Translations under genes and position numbers: made by a program
The notes under the pieces: generated by a model
Told to the model about the DNA's origin: nothing
Database searches by the model: none
What the model saw: the letters and a program-made list of their open reading frames with translations, nothing else
From: Streptomyces sp. NBC_01224
Lineage (GTDB): Bacteria; Actinomycetota; Actinomycetes; Streptomycetales; Streptomycetaceae
NCBI RefSeq assembly: GCF_036002945.1
Contig: NZ_CP108529.1
Span: forward strand, 3,658,001 to 3,722,000
Direction: 5' to 3'
Length of the DNA stretch: 64,000 bases
In this document: in pieces, positions 54,766-63,634 of the stretch
How the letters are laid out: the number at the start of each line of letters is the position of its first letter
Numbering within the stretch: position 1 is the first letter of the stretch

Positions 54766-54792
54766 TTAGCACTCGGTCAAGCGGAGTGCCAA
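54766..54792. promoter_or_regulatory. CIRCE element 2 (HrcA operator)
   Basis: TTAGCACTC-N9-GAGTGCCAA, nearly identical to the CIRCE consensus, 47 bases from the first copy. Both copies belong to the 328-base gap between groES and the divergent membrane protein gene, which contains no other gene. Confidence 0.93.
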
Positions 54793-54941
54793 TTCAGCCA
54801 GTCGTGGCGTCATGTGGACCCCGCTCGCGCACGGTGCGACGGGGCGCTGGTCGCATGCGGCAGTCCGGACAACGCAAAGGTCCGGGCAACATCAGGGACA
54901 ACGCGGGGACGGACCACACCGTTCCGTACGACCGTGGGTTC

Positions 54942-55424
54942 ATGCTCGAACCTCCGTACCGGCCGTCGAACCCGCTGCCGCATCGCCCCTCGGCCGCACA
55001 GGACTCCTCGCGCCCCGTGAACGGCTGCCTCGATGTGCTGCCGGGTCTGCTGCTCGTGGTCCTGGAAGGGCTGATCTGTGTGGGCGCCCTCTATTACCTG
55101 ATCCTCTCGCGGTGGGACCCCGACGGTCAGGAGCCGGCGGGGCCGCCGCCGATGGACTGGACGCCTGTCCTCGTCTTCGGCGGGATCGCCGCGGTGATCT
55201 GCCTGTTCGCCGTGGTGCTGATCCGCGCGAACCGGCCCTGGGCGGGCGCGGTCCAGATCCTGGCCGCGCTCCTGCTGTGCGTGGTGGCGGCGCTGATCGG
55301 GCACGAGGACTACCGCCGCTCGCACCCGGCGCCGGCCTCCGCTCCCCCGTACGATCCCGGCCGGTCCGGCCACCAGTGCCTCAGCGGTGGCGACAACCGC
55401 GAGTGCCTGGACTCCTCCAGCTGA
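54942..55424 (+). CDS. Small membrane protein, unknown function
   Basis: 160 residues from ATG 54942. A Pro-rich start (PPYRPSNPLPHRP) and three hydrophobic segments ([56 protein letters not shown]) precede a Pro/Ser-rich tail with two Cys. Not recognised beyond being a Streptomyces-type membrane protein. Its 3' part overlaps, on the other strand, the end of a truncated lipoprotein frame. Confidence 0.7.
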   Translation: MLEPPYRPSNPLPHRPSAAQDSSRPVNGCLDVLPGLLLVVLEGLICVGALYYLILSRWDPDGQEPAGPPPMDWTPVLVFGGIAAVICLFAVVLIRANRPWAGAVQILAALLLCVVAALIGHEDYRRSHPAPASAPPYDPGRSGHQCLSGGDNRECLDSSS

Positions 55425-55642
55425 CGGCAGGCGATGACGACCAGCGATCCCGGCGCCCCGTGGTCGCCGTGCGGATGCGCCTGCGGGCCCGCCGCGGGGG
55501 CCGGCTTCGGGTGGGTCATCTTCTGTGCGGCCTTGCGGCCCAGCCGTTCGATCGGGTCCACCGACTGTGCGCACCCGGCGGTGGCGGCCAGGAGCGCACC
55601 GGCGGTCAGCAGTCCGGCGAGCAGCCGATGCGCCCTTCTCAT
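55310..55642 (-). pseudogene. Truncated lipoprotein, probable remnant of second polysaccharide deacetylase
   Basis: The frame starts at ATG 55642, overlapping the stop of the intact deacetylase (ATGA). Its first ~40 residues are a lipoprotein signal and linker, LLAGLLTAGALLAATAGCAQ, then SVDPIERLGRKAAQK, which in Streptomyces normally introduce a polysaccharide deacetylase domain. Here no deacetylase motif follows; the frame instead runs antisense into the neighbouring gene and ends. Likely a 5' fragment left after loss of a paralogue; a short functional lipoprotein cannot be excluded. Confidence 0.5.
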
Positions 55643-56631
55643 ACGTAGTCCTCCAGCCGGGCCACGGCATACCCCTTGTCCGTAATGGTCTTCATGACCG
55701 CCCGGACCAGGTCGGCCATGCTGCCGCCCCAGTCCTTCCGGCCCCGGAAGTGCGTGAGGATGATGTCGCCGGGGTGCAGGTCCTGGTCCGCCTCGCGCCA
55801 CTCCATGTGGTCCGGGAACGCCTCCGCGTTCCAGAGCGGTACGGCCTTGATGCCGCAGGACTTCGCGATGCGGAGCGTGTCCGCGTTGTAGTTGCCGTAC
55901 GGCGGGCGGAAGAGGGTGGGCCGCTGCCCGTACTGCTCCGCGATGACGGCCTGCTGGTCGCAGATCTCGCTCTTCTGCTCTTTGTACGAGAGTCCGGGCA
56001 GGTAGGGGTGGTTGAGCGTGTGGTTGTTGAGGCCGACACCCAGCCGCTGCATCTCCAGGAAGTACCCGTAGCTGTCGCGTACCAGGTAGTCGCTGAGGAA
56101 CGCGCTGTACGGGATGTCCAGCTCGTCCATCATCTGCAGCAGTTCGGGATCCTTCTCGTCACCGTCGTCCATCGTCAGGAAGACGACCCGGTCCTTGGTC
56201 GGGACGGTGGTGAAGACCGGCGGCAGCGAGTCGTCGCCGCCGTCGACCTCGAACCCCTCGCGGGTGGTGATGTGCGGCTTCACGGCGGGCGACGGGGGTG
56301 CGATCAGCGGTGGCCTGTCCAGCCCCCACTTCTTGGCGAGGGCCGCCCGTACGGCCGGGCCGAACCTCGCGTTCTCACGGAGCCCGGCGGGTGCGCCGCC
56401 CTGGCCGGCAAGCTGTCCGGGGCCCGCCCCCAGTCCCGGACCACCCGGCGGTCCGGCGGCAGGTCGGGCCCCGTGCTCGTCACCGTCGCCGGACTGGCCG
56501 CCGGCCCCGGAGGCGCAGCCGGAGCAGACCGCGGCGACCAGGAGTGCGGCCAGGACCGCGCAGACCGGCCGATGCCTGCCGGAGCCCCGCCCGCCCCCCG
56601 GCCGAGGCGTGCCCGATCTACTCCTTTTCAT
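55639..56631 (-). CDS. Polysaccharide deacetylase lipoprotein
   Basis: 330 residues from ATG 56631 with AAAGGA upstream. Lipobox in LVAAVCSGCASG; Gly/Pro-rich linker; then the NodB/CE4 domain: motif 1 VVFLTMDDGDEKD, motif 2 NNHTLNHPYLPG (HxxxH), motif 3 RPTLFRPPYGNYN, motif 4 region PGDIILTHFRG. Motif 1 is usually TFDDG, here TMDDG, which keeps the metal and catalytic aspartates. Expected to remove acetyl groups from peptidoglycan or another surface polysaccharide outside the membrane. Confidence 0.92.
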   Translation of the reverse strand: MKRSRSGTPRPGGGRGSGRHRPVCAVLAALLVAAVCSGCASGAGGQSGDGDEHGARPAAGPPGGPGLGAGPGQLAGQGGAPAGLRENARFGPAVRAALAKKWGLDRPPLIAPPSPAVKPHITTREGFEVDGGDDSLPPVFTTVPTKDRVVFLTMDDGDEKDPELLQMMDELDIPYSAFLSDYLVRDSYGYFLEMQRLGVGLNNHTLNHPYLPGLSYKEQKSEICDQQAVIAEQYGQRPTLFRPPYGNYNADTLRIAKSCGIKAVPLWNAEAFPDHMEWREADQDLHPGDIILTHFRGRKDWGGSMADLVRAVMKTITDKGYAVARLEDYV

Positions 56632-56746
56632 GGTCAGTTTTTCCTTTTGTCGTACAAGTTGCATGGCGTCGCATCCTGCCAGCACGTGAGGGGCGCCCCG
56701 GTCCGACACCGCCACCGGGCCCGCCGGTCAACCCGGCTGGCTCACA

Positions 56747-58012
56747 ATGGGGCGCGTGAACGCCTTCGCCCCGAACGACCCGTCCGACGCCGACGACAGG
56801 TCCGACGCCCCCGACCCGTCCGACCCCCTCGCCGCTTTCATGGCCCTGCGCACCCCCGAGGGCGCGGCGCTCCTGGACGGACTGCGGTCGTACGACCCCG
56901 CCCAGGAACTCGCCACCGCCACCCGGCTTCGCCGCACCCATCCGGCCTCGCTGGTCTCGGCGGCGCTGGGGCAGGCGCGGCTGCGGCAGCGGGCGGTGGC
57001 GAAATTCGGTGCCGAGGACGCGTACCGGATGTTCTTCACACCGAACGGCGTCGAGCAGGCGACGCGTACGTCGGTGGCCACCCATCGCGCACAGCGGTTC
57101 GTGGCGGCGGGCGGGGTGCGGAGCGTCGCCGATCTCTGCTGCGGGATCGGCGGCGACGCGATCGCGCTCGCACGGGCGGGCATCTCCGTCCTCGCAGTGG
57201 ACCGCGACCCGCTGACCGCCGAGGTGGCCCGCGCCAACGCCGCCGCGCTCGGCCTGGACGGGCTGATCGAGGTGCGGTGCGCCGATGTCACCGAGATCGA
57301 CACCTCGCCCTACGACGCGGTCTTCGTCGACCCGGCCCGGCGCGGCGGCCGGGGCAGGATCTTCGACCCCGAGGCGTACTCACCGCCGCTCTCCTGGGCG
57401 ACCGGCGCCGCACTCGAGGCGCCCCGTGCCGCGCTGAAGATCGCCCCCGGCATCCCGCACGAGGCGATCCCGGCGCAGGCGGAGGCCGAGTGGATCTCGG
57501 ACGGCGGTGATGTGAAGGAGGCGGTGCTCTGGTTCGGCGAGGGCTTCGCGGCCGGTTCCTACCGCGCCACCGTGCTTCCCGCCCGCGCCACCCTGTGGTC
57601 CGGCGCCCCGCTGCCCGCCCCGCCCGTCGGCCCGGTCGGCCGCTATCTGTACGAGCCGGACGGCGCCGTCATCCGCGCCCATCTGGTCGCCGACATCGTG
57701 GCGCGGTGCGACGGCCGACTGGTCGACGAGACCATCGCGTACGTCACGAGCGACCAGCTGTACGACTCCCCGTACACCGCCGGGTACGAGATCACCGACC
57801 GGCTGCCGTTCAACATGAAGAAGCTCAAGGCGCTGCTGCGGGAGCGGAAGGTCGGCGTCCTGACGGTGAAGAAGCGCGGCTCGGCCGTCGAACCGGAGGA
57901 GCTGCGCCGCAGGATGAAGCTCCAGGGGCCGAACTCCGCGACGGTCTTCCTCACCCGGGTGGCCGGAGCCCCGACGATGCTGATCGGCCACCCGCTGACC
58001 GGACCCGCCTGA
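56747..58012 (+). CDS. Class I SAM-dependent methyltransferase, THUMP-like C-terminal domain
   Basis: 421 residues from ATG 56747; GTG 56756 is an alternative, with CACAAT 7 bases before it suggesting a leaderless start. The N-terminal ~30 residues are Asp/Pro-rich. SAM-binding motif VADLCCGIGGDAIALARAG, acidic VDRDPLTAEVA, and VFVDPARRGGRGRIFDP which resembles the DPPR/NPPY site. The C-terminal part (FNMKKLKALLRERKVGVLTV) is the THUMP-like domain of the conserved actinobacterial family. Probably an RNA methyltransferase, target unknown. Confidence 0.85.
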   Translation: MGRVNAFAPNDPSDADDRSDAPDPSDPLAAFMALRTPEGAALLDGLRSYDPAQELATATRLRRTHPASLVSAALGQARLRQRAVAKFGAEDAYRMFFTPNGVEQATRTSVATHRAQRFVAAGGVRSVADLCCGIGGDAIALARAGISVLAVDRDPLTAEVARANAAALGLDGLIEVRCADVTEIDTSPYDAVFVDPARRGGRGRIFDPEAYSPPLSWATGAALEAPRAALKIAPGIPHEAIPAQAEAEWISDGGDVKEAVLWFGEGFAAGSYRATVLPARATLWSGAPLPAPPVGPVGRYLYEPDGAVIRAHLVADIVARCDGRLVDETIAYVTSDQLYDSPYTAGYEITDRLPFNMKKLKALLRERKVGVLTVKKRGSAVEPEELRRRMKLQGPNSATVFLTRVAGAPTMLIGHPLTGPA

Positions 58013-58027
58013 CCGGCGGGGCGGCCA

Positions 58028-58393
58028 TCAGGCCAGGTCGGTCAGGTCCTCGGCGTACACCTGCGAGAGCGGCTGAGGACCCACGTACTGCTGGCAGTTG
58101 CACTGCCCCGACTCGAAGCGGACCGGCTTCTTGGAATCGTCCCAGGCGGTCGGCACCTCGACCCGCTCGTGGCACTTGCCCTGCTTGTCATGCTTGGCGA
58201 GATGGTGCGTGCAGCCGCAGACAGGCTCCGGCGGCTTGTGGGCCGCTTCGACGGCCAGCCGCTCCTGCTTGGCCGCCTCCAGCAGCTCCAGCTTGCGGGT
58301 GTGCCGGTTGCGCAGCGCGGTACGGACGTTGTCGACGGCCCATCCGAACCCGCCCGTCCAGAAGATGATGAGCACCCACCAGTACCACTCCAT
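58028..58393 (-). CDS. Membrane-anchored protein with Cys/His motif
   Basis: 121 residues. One N-terminal membrane helix (WYWWVLIIFWTGGFGWAV), a basic Lys/Glu-rich helix, then CGCTHHLAKHDKQGKCHE and SGQCNCQQYVGP, i.e. five cysteines and four histidines arranged like a zinc site in the cytoplasm. Conserved type in Streptomyces as I recall, with no known function. Convergent with the methyltransferase gene. Confidence 0.78.
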   Translation of the reverse strand: MEWYWWVLIIFWTGGFGWAVDNVRTALRNRHTRKLELLEAAKQERLAVEAAHKPPEPVCGCTHHLAKHDKQGKCHERVEVPTAWDDSKKPVRFESGQCNCQQYVGPQPLSQVYAEDLTDLA

Positions 58394-58446
58394 GTGACGC
58401 TCCTCCCCCTGCGTGACTCATGTATCCGGTCAGGATAGGTCCGGGG

Positions 58447-59112
58447 TCAGCGGTGCGCGCCGCCCCCGACGGAAAACAGCGGCTCCGGAGCGGGCGCTCC
58501 GATCAGTACCCGCAGCACCCAACGTCGGTGGGCGAACGCCTTGGTGGTGCCGATCAGTCCGACGATCCAGCCGGTCATCCCGAGTCCCATGACCAGGGCG
58601 ACCAGGCCGTAGGCCCCCCGGCCCGCTTCGACGGTCGCCGGAACAGCGATGCACGCGTACAGCCCGAGTGCGCACAGCGCGAAGGACATCAGCAGCCAGA
58701 CGAGGCTGACGCCCGGCATCCGCAGCCGCGCATCGCGCACCGGATCGCGGTCCAACCCGCCCCAGGCGGCGAGCAGTCGGCGGATGTGGCGGTCGCGGCG
58801 CAGACCGACGACGACGAGGATGATCGCGGGCACCATACAGCAGGCACCCATGCCGACGAGGATCACGCCGATCACGGTGCTGAAGATGTCGTACGACTCC
58901 TCGAACGTGACGATCGCCGAGCCCACCAGCGACCAGCCCACCGCACAGAGCGCTCCCCACAGCCACAGCACCGCCAGTCGCCCCGGTGAGACATGCATCT
59001 TCACCAACTCCCCGAGCACCACGGCCCGGTCGGCGAGCAGCGCCTCACGGTCGGGCCAGGCACGTATCTCCACGGGCGGTGGGGGCGGCGGCAGTTGTAC
59101 GCGGCTGAACAT
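58447..59112 (-). CDS. Four-helix membrane protein, unknown function
   Basis: 221 residues from ATG 59112. A Pro-rich N-terminus and a short helix (REALLADRAVVLGELVKMHV) precede four hydrophobic segments (LAVLWLWGALCAVGWSLVGS, IGVILVGMGACCMVPAIIL, LVWLLMSFALCALGLYACI, ALVMGLGMTGWIVGLIG). A basic loop (GLRRDRHIRRLLAAWG) lies between helices two and three. No family recognised. Confidence 0.75.
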   Translation of the reverse strand: MFSRVQLPPPPPPVEIRAWPDREALLADRAVVLGELVKMHVSPGRLAVLWLWGALCAVGWSLVGSAIVTFEESYDIFSTVIGVILVGMGACCMVPAIILVVVGLRRDRHIRRLLAAWGGLDRDPVRDARLRMPGVSLVWLLMSFALCALGLYACIAVPATVEAGRGAYGLVALVMGLGMTGWIVGLIGTTKAFAHRRWVLRVLIGAPAPEPLFSVGGGAHR

Positions 59113-59208
59113 GAGCCAGACCCTATCGACCGTGCGCCGCCTGTGGACGGCACGGTGCGTCGGGGCCGCCGGGGTGCCATGCTGGGAAGGGACACATGGA
59201 GGTTCGAG

Positions 59209-59829
59209 ATGGGGTTCTATGTCGAGCGGATCGTGCCCCGGATCGCCGATGCCGTCGGCGGTACAGAGGCAGTCGAACCGCTGCGGCGGCGGGTCTGCGA
59301 GGGCCTGTACGGCGAGATCATCGAGATCGGGTTCGGTTCCGGGCACAACGTTCCGTTCTATCCGGACGCCGTCACCGACGTGGCCGCGGTCGAGCCGTCC
59401 GATCTCGGCTGGGAGCTGGCCCATGACCGTATCGACACGGGGCACACCCCGGTGCGGCGCGCCTGTCTGGACAGTCAGTACCTGCCGTTCGAGGACGACA
59501 CCTTCGACGGTGCCCTGTCCACGTGGACGCTGTGCACCATCCCCGACGCCGATGCGGCGCTGCGCGAGGTGCGGCGGGTACTCAAACCCGGTGCGGCCCT
59601 GCACTTCCTGGAGCACGGGCTGGCGCCGGAGGAGGACGAGAACGTACGCCGCTGGCAACGCCGCCTCGATCCTCTGGAGCAGCGGCTCTTCGCCGGGTGC
59701 CATCTGACCCGGCGGATCGCCGACATGCTGACGGCCGCGGGGTTCACGATCATCGCTCTCGACGTGTTCTACGGGAAGGGCGCGCCGAAGTCGATGGGGG
59801 CCTACTCGCTGGGCGTCGCCGTGCGCTGA
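59209..59829 (+). CDS. Class I SAM-dependent methyltransferase (UbiE/Methyltransf_11 type)
   Basis: 206 residues from ATG 59209 with GGAGG 7 bases upstream; ATG 59179 is an in-frame alternative. SAM motif IIEIGFGSGHNVPFYPDAV, acidic AAVEPSDLGWELA, motif II DDTFDGALSTWTLCTIPDAD and LREVRRVLKPGAALHFLEHG. The pattern fits small-molecule or lipid methyltransferases; substrate unknown. Confidence 0.88.
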   Translation: MGFYVERIVPRIADAVGGTEAVEPLRRRVCEGLYGEIIEIGFGSGHNVPFYPDAVTDVAAVEPSDLGWELAHDRIDTGHTPVRRACLDSQYLPFEDDTFDGALSTWTLCTIPDADAALREVRRVLKPGAALHFLEHGLAPEEDENVRRWQRRLDPLEQRLFAGCHLTRRIADMLTAAGFTIIALDVFYGKGAPKSMGAYSLGVAVR

Positions 59830-59848
59830 CGGGGCCGGGAGGCGGGGT

Positions 59849-60313
59849 TCAGGCGTTGCGCAGCGCCTCGATGTCCAGCTTCCTCATGCCGAGCATCGCC
59901 TTCATCGCCCGCTCGGCCTTCGCCGGGTCCGGGTCGGACAGCGCCTCGCTCAGCCCCTGCGGAACGAGTTGCCAGGACAGACCGTACTTGTCCTTGAGCC
60001 AGCCGCACTGCCCCTCTTCGCCGCCCTCGGTGAGCCTGGACCACAGGGTGTCCACCTCTTCCTGCGACGCACAGTCCACGGACAGCGAGATCGCCTCGGT
60101 GAAGGGGAACTGCGGGCCGCCGTTGAGCGCGATGTACTCCTGGCCGGCCAGGAGGAAGTCGACCGTCATGACCTTGCCCGTCTCGCCGGGCGCCGCCTCG
60201 TTGTAGTACGTCGTGTTCAGTACCTTCGAGTCGCCGCCGAAGATGGAGATGTAGTGATTCGCGGCTTCCTCGGCCTGGTTGTCGAACCACAGGAAGGTCT
60301 TGATCTTCTGCAT
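59849..60313 (-). CDS. VOC family protein (PhnB-like)
   Basis: 154 residues. Glyoxalase-fold protein of the PhnB/3-demethylubiquinone methyltransferase-like group: TFLWFDNQAEEAANHYISIF, LLAGQEYIALNGGPQFPFTE, CGWLKDKYGLSWQLVPQGL. These cytoplasmic proteins often sit next to ECF42-type sigma genes, as here (77 bases downstream). Role unknown. Confidence 0.9.
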   Translation of the reverse strand: MQKIKTFLWFDNQAEEAANHYISIFGGDSKVLNTTYYNEAAPGETGKVMTVDFLLAGQEYIALNGGPQFPFTEAISLSVDCASQEEVDTLWSRLTEGGEEGQCGWLKDKYGLSWQLVPQGLSEALSDPDPAKAERAMKAMLGMRKLDIEALRNA

Positions 60314-60390
60314 GGTCTGCTCCTGTCAGGTGGCGCGGAGTCGGATGGTGCCGAAGCTTGTTCGGGGTAGACCGGTCCGGCGCCCGGAAC

Positions 60391-61662
60391 TCATCGCTCG
60401 GCGCGGCCCTGAAGTGCCGCGCGGTCCAGGAGCATCGCGCGTTCCCGTTCGTTCCGGGTCAGTCCGGCCGCCCGTACGAACTCCGCCCGCGCCTCGTCCG
60501 TACGGCCCGTCCTGGCCAGCAGATCGCCGCGGACGCTGGGCAGCAGGTGGTAGTCCTTGAGCGCCGGGTCGTCGGCCAGCGCGTCGACCAGGGCGAGACC
60601 GGCCGCCGGGCCCTGTGCCATCGAGACCGCCACGGCCCGGTTGAGCTCGACGACCGGAGACGGTGCGATGACGGCGAGGCGGTCGTAGAGGACGGCGATG
60701 GTCGTCCAGTCCGTGTCCTCGTACGTCACCGCCCGGGCGTGGCACGCGGCGATCGCGGCCTGCACGGCGTACGGGCCGAGCCCGGCGCCCTCCTCCGTCG
60801 CGGCCACGGCCCGCTCCAGGGCCGCGACACCGCGCCGGATCAGCAAGTGGTCCCAGCGGGCCCGGTTCTGGTCGGCGAGCAGCACCGGCGCGCGGTCCGG
60901 CCCGGTCCTGGCGGCGGTGCGCGAGGCCTGGAGTTCCAGCAGCGCGACCAGGCCGTGGACCTCGGGCTCCTGCTCCATCAGGCCCGCGAGCACCCGGGCC
61001 AGCCGCAGCGCGTCCTCGCACAGCGCCGGTCGCAGCCAGTCGTCGCCCGTGGTCGCCGCATACCCCTCGTTGAAGATCAGGTAGATGACTTCGAGCACGG
61101 AATCGAGGCGGGCGGCGCGCTCGGGTCCGTAGGGCACCTCGAAGGGGACGCCCTCCCGGCCCAGGGTCCGTTTCGCCCGGACGATGCGCTGGGCGACGGT
61201 CGGTTCGGGGGCCAGGAACGCGCGGGCGATCTCATCGGTGGTGAGCCCGCCGAGCAGCCGCAGGGTGAGGGCGATCCGGGCCGCGGTGGAGAGCACCGGA
61301 TGGCAGGCGGTAAAGATCAGCCGGAGCAGGTCGTCGTCGATGTCGTCCGCTTCGGCGGGCTCGGGCGGCGGCACGTCCTCCAGGGCCCGCCCGACCTCGG
61401 CCAGCTTGCGCGCGTACGTCTCCTTGCGGCGTACGAGATCGATCGCGCGGTGTCTGGCGGTGGCCATGAGCCAGGCGCCCGGCCGGTCCGGGACACCTGA
61501 CTCCGGCCACTGTTCCAGCGCGGCCACCAGGGCGTCCTGCGCGAGTTCCTCGGCGATGCCCACGTCCCGCACGATGCGGGTGACACCTGCGATGATCCGC
61601 GCGGACTCGATCCTGAAGACCGCTTCGACCGCCGTCCTCGCACTTGCTGCCGTCACGGTCAC
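60391..61662 (-). CDS. ECF42-type RNA polymerase sigma factor with C-terminal extension
   Basis: 423 residues, GTG 61662 (start could be a few codons off). Sigma region 2 RIIAGVTRIVRDVGIAEELA, PGAWLMATARHRAIDLVRRK; region 4 LRLLGGLTTDEIARAFLAPE, PTVAQRIVRAKRTL. The ~230-residue C-terminal extension (FNEGYAATTGDDWLRPALCE, SPVVELNRAVAVSMAQGPAA) is the TPR-like domain of the ECF42 group. These lack an anti-sigma factor and are encoded next to a DGPF (YCII) protein, as is the case here. Confidence 0.93.
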   Translation of the reverse strand: MTVTAASARTAVEAVFRIESARIIAGVTRIVRDVGIAEELAQDALVAALEQWPESGVPDRPGAWLMATARHRAIDLVRRKETYARKLAEVGRALEDVPPPEPAEADDIDDDLLRLIFTACHPVLSTAARIALTLRLLGGLTTDEIARAFLAPEPTVAQRIVRAKRTLGREGVPFEVPYGPERAARLDSVLEVIYLIFNEGYAATTGDDWLRPALCEDALRLARVLAGLMEQEPEVHGLVALLELQASRTAARTGPDRAPVLLADQNRARWDHLLIRRGVAALERAVAATEEGAGLGPYAVQAAIAACHARAVTYEDTDWTTIAVLYDRLAVIAPSPVVELNRAVAVSMAQGPAAGLALVDALADDPALKDYHLLPSVRGDLLARTGRTDEARAEFVRAAGLTRNERERAMLLDRAALQGRAER

Positions 61663-61703
61663 TCATCAGAGCAGCCGCGGTGGGAGGCGGCAAGCGCGAC
61701 CGG

Positions 61704-62069
61704 TCAGAGGCCCGTGGCCTCGTCGATCTGGCGGACCTCGGAGGTGACGGTCCAGTTCGCCGGGTGGATCTGCAGGAACCGCTTGGTCCATTCCAGGGCT
61801 TCGGCCTTGTCCTTGGCCTGGAGGATGGCGTAGCCGCCGACGACCTCCTTGGTCTCGGTGAAGGGACCGTCGGTGCAGCTGAGCTTGCCGCCGGACCAGG
61901 TGACCCTCGTGCCCTGGGCGGTCGGGGTGAGCCCGGCCGTCTCCAGCATGACCCCGGCCTTGGTGATCTCCTCGAACAGGGCGCCCATGCGCTTCTCGAA
62001 CTCGGGGCCCGGGTTCTCGGAGGGGAGGTTCTGCTCATCGATGCGGATCAGCGACATGAAGCGGGGCAT
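61704..62069 (-). CDS. YCII/DGPF domain protein
   Basis: 121 residues, ATG 62069 with GAGGAG upstream. Contains the name-giving DGPF in CTDGPFTETKEVVGGYAILQ. The usual partner of ECF42 sigma factors; sits 41 bases upstream of the sigma gene in the same orientation. Biochemical role not known. Confidence 0.93.
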   Translation of the reverse strand: MPRFMSLIRIDEQNLPSENPGPEFEKRMGALFEEITKAGVMLETAGLTPTAQGTRVTWSGGKLSCTDGPFTETKEVVGGYAILQAKDKAEALEWTKRFLQIHPANWTVTSEVRQIDEATGL

Positions 62070-62110
62070 GGTGACTCCTCGGTCGGAAGGGCGGGGTCCT
62101 TCCCCGCCTC

Positions 62111-63595
62111 TCACCCTTGCGTCGAACGGGAGGCGGCCGGATCGACAGCTCCACCGGAATTCTTCTGAGAATCTTCCGGAACGGCCACCGGGGCAGCCAC
62201 CGGAGCGGTCCGTTCCAGTGCCGGGAGAAGCACCAGGGCCGCCAGCGCCGCCGCCGCGAGCAGCCCCGCGCAGACCCAGAACGCCGCCGCGTACCCCGCC
62301 GCCAGATCGGCCGGCCGGTCACCGTCGCCGGTGACCCGGGCGGCGACGGTGACCAGGACCGCGAGCCCCAGCGAGCCGCCGACCTGGCGGGCACTGTTCA
62401 GCAGCCCGGAGGCCATCCCCGTCTCGTCGGACGCGACGTCGGTCGTGGCCGCGGTGCCGAGCGGTACGAAGCACATCCCGATGCCGGTGCTGCAGACCAG
62501 GGACGGGCCGAGGACCGAGTACAGGAAGCTGCCGTCCGCCTGCGCCGTCGCCGCGAACCCGGCGAGGCCGAGCGCGGCAAGACCACCGCCCGCCGCCAGC
62601 AGCCGCCGGGTGCCGAGCGCCGCGATCGTACGGGTGGCGACGAGCGAGCCCGCGACGACGCCCACCGAGAACGGCACAAACGCGGCACCGGCGGCGGTCG
62701 GCCCGTAACCGAGCACCTGCTGCATGTAGAGCGAGGCGAAGTAGAACGCGGCGAACTGCCCCGAGCTCAGCAGCAGGCAGAAGAGATTCGCGGTCAGGAC
62801 CGGCCTCCCCTTCAGCAGACCGAGACGCAGCAGTGGAGTCCCGGCCCGCAGCTCGACAGCGGCGAAGGCGACCAGCAGGAGCACGGCGGCACCGAGCGTG
62901 CTCAGCGTCTGTGCCGACCCCCATGGGTGGCTCGATGTGCGTACGAGCCCGAGGACCAGCAGGGCTGCACCGGCGGTTGCCAGCAGCGCTCCGGCCACAT
63001 CGAGCCGGGCGCCGGTCCGGGCGGGACGGCTCTCCAGCCCGGAGCGTACGGCTCCCACCAGCGCGAACACCACGATCGGCACATTCACCAGCATCACCGC
63101 ACGCCAGCTCGCCGCATCGGTGAGCACCCCGCCGGCGAGCACGCCCACCGCTCCGCCCGCCGCACCCGCCATGCCCCACAGCCCCAGGGCACGGGAGCGG
63201 GCGGGCCCGGCCGGGAAGGCGATGGCGATCAGGGCGAAGGCGACCGGGGCGAGCGCGGCCGCGCCGATCCCCTGCACCGCCCGTGCGGCGATCAGCCCAC
63301 CGGGCGACCATGCGAGTCCCCCGGCCAGGCTCGCCACGCCGAAGAGCACCAGGCCCGCCGTCAGGACCCGGCCGCTGCCGATCAGGTCGGCGAGACGCCC
63401 GCCGAGCATCAACAGCCCGCCGAACGCCAGCGCATAGGCGTTCACCACCCAGAGGAGCCCCTCCGGGGTGAAGCCGAGATCGCGGCGCATGTCCGGCAGC
63501 GCGACGTTCACCACGGACATGTCCAACGCCACCATGAACTGCACGATGAGAGCCACCATCAGCAGCCAACGCACTTGTCGTGACTGGTCGTTCAC
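62111..63595 (-). CDS. MFS drug exporter (DHA2 type)
   Basis: 494 residues, GTG start with GGGAAGGGGAAG upstream. Twelve to fourteen hydrophobic helices; antiporter motif region LDMSVVNVALPDMRRDLGF (motif D1), GGRLADLIGSGRVLTAG (motif A) and GIGAAALAPVAFALI. Likely proton-driven export of a drug or metabolite. Divergent from a TetR regulator with a perfect palindromic operator between them, so it should be induced when its substrate binds that repressor. Confidence 0.92.
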   Translation of the reverse strand: MNDQSRQVRWLLMVALIVQFMVALDMSVVNVALPDMRRDLGFTPEGLLWVVNAYALAFGGLLMLGGRLADLIGSGRVLTAGLVLFGVASLAGGLAWSPGGLIAARAVQGIGAAALAPVAFALIAIAFPAGPARSRALGLWGMAGAAGGAVGVLAGGVLTDAASWRAVMLVNVPIVVFALVGAVRSGLESRPARTGARLDVAGALLATAGAALLVLGLVRTSSHPWGSAQTLSTLGAAVLLLVAFAAVELRAGTPLLRLGLLKGRPVLTANLFCLLLSSGQFAAFYFASLYMQQVLGYGPTAAGAAFVPFSVGVVAGSLVATRTIAALGTRRLLAAGGGLAALGLAGFAATAQADGSFLYSVLGPSLVCSTGIGMCFVPLGTAATTDVASDETGMASGLLNSARQVGGSLGLAVLVTVAARVTGDGDRPADLAAGYAAAFWVCAGLLAAAALAALVLLPALERTAPVAAPVAVPEDSQKNSGGAVDPAASRSTQG

Positions 63596-63634
63596 GACTT
63601 CCCCTTCCCTCGCGGTCGCTCGGTCGAGCCATTA

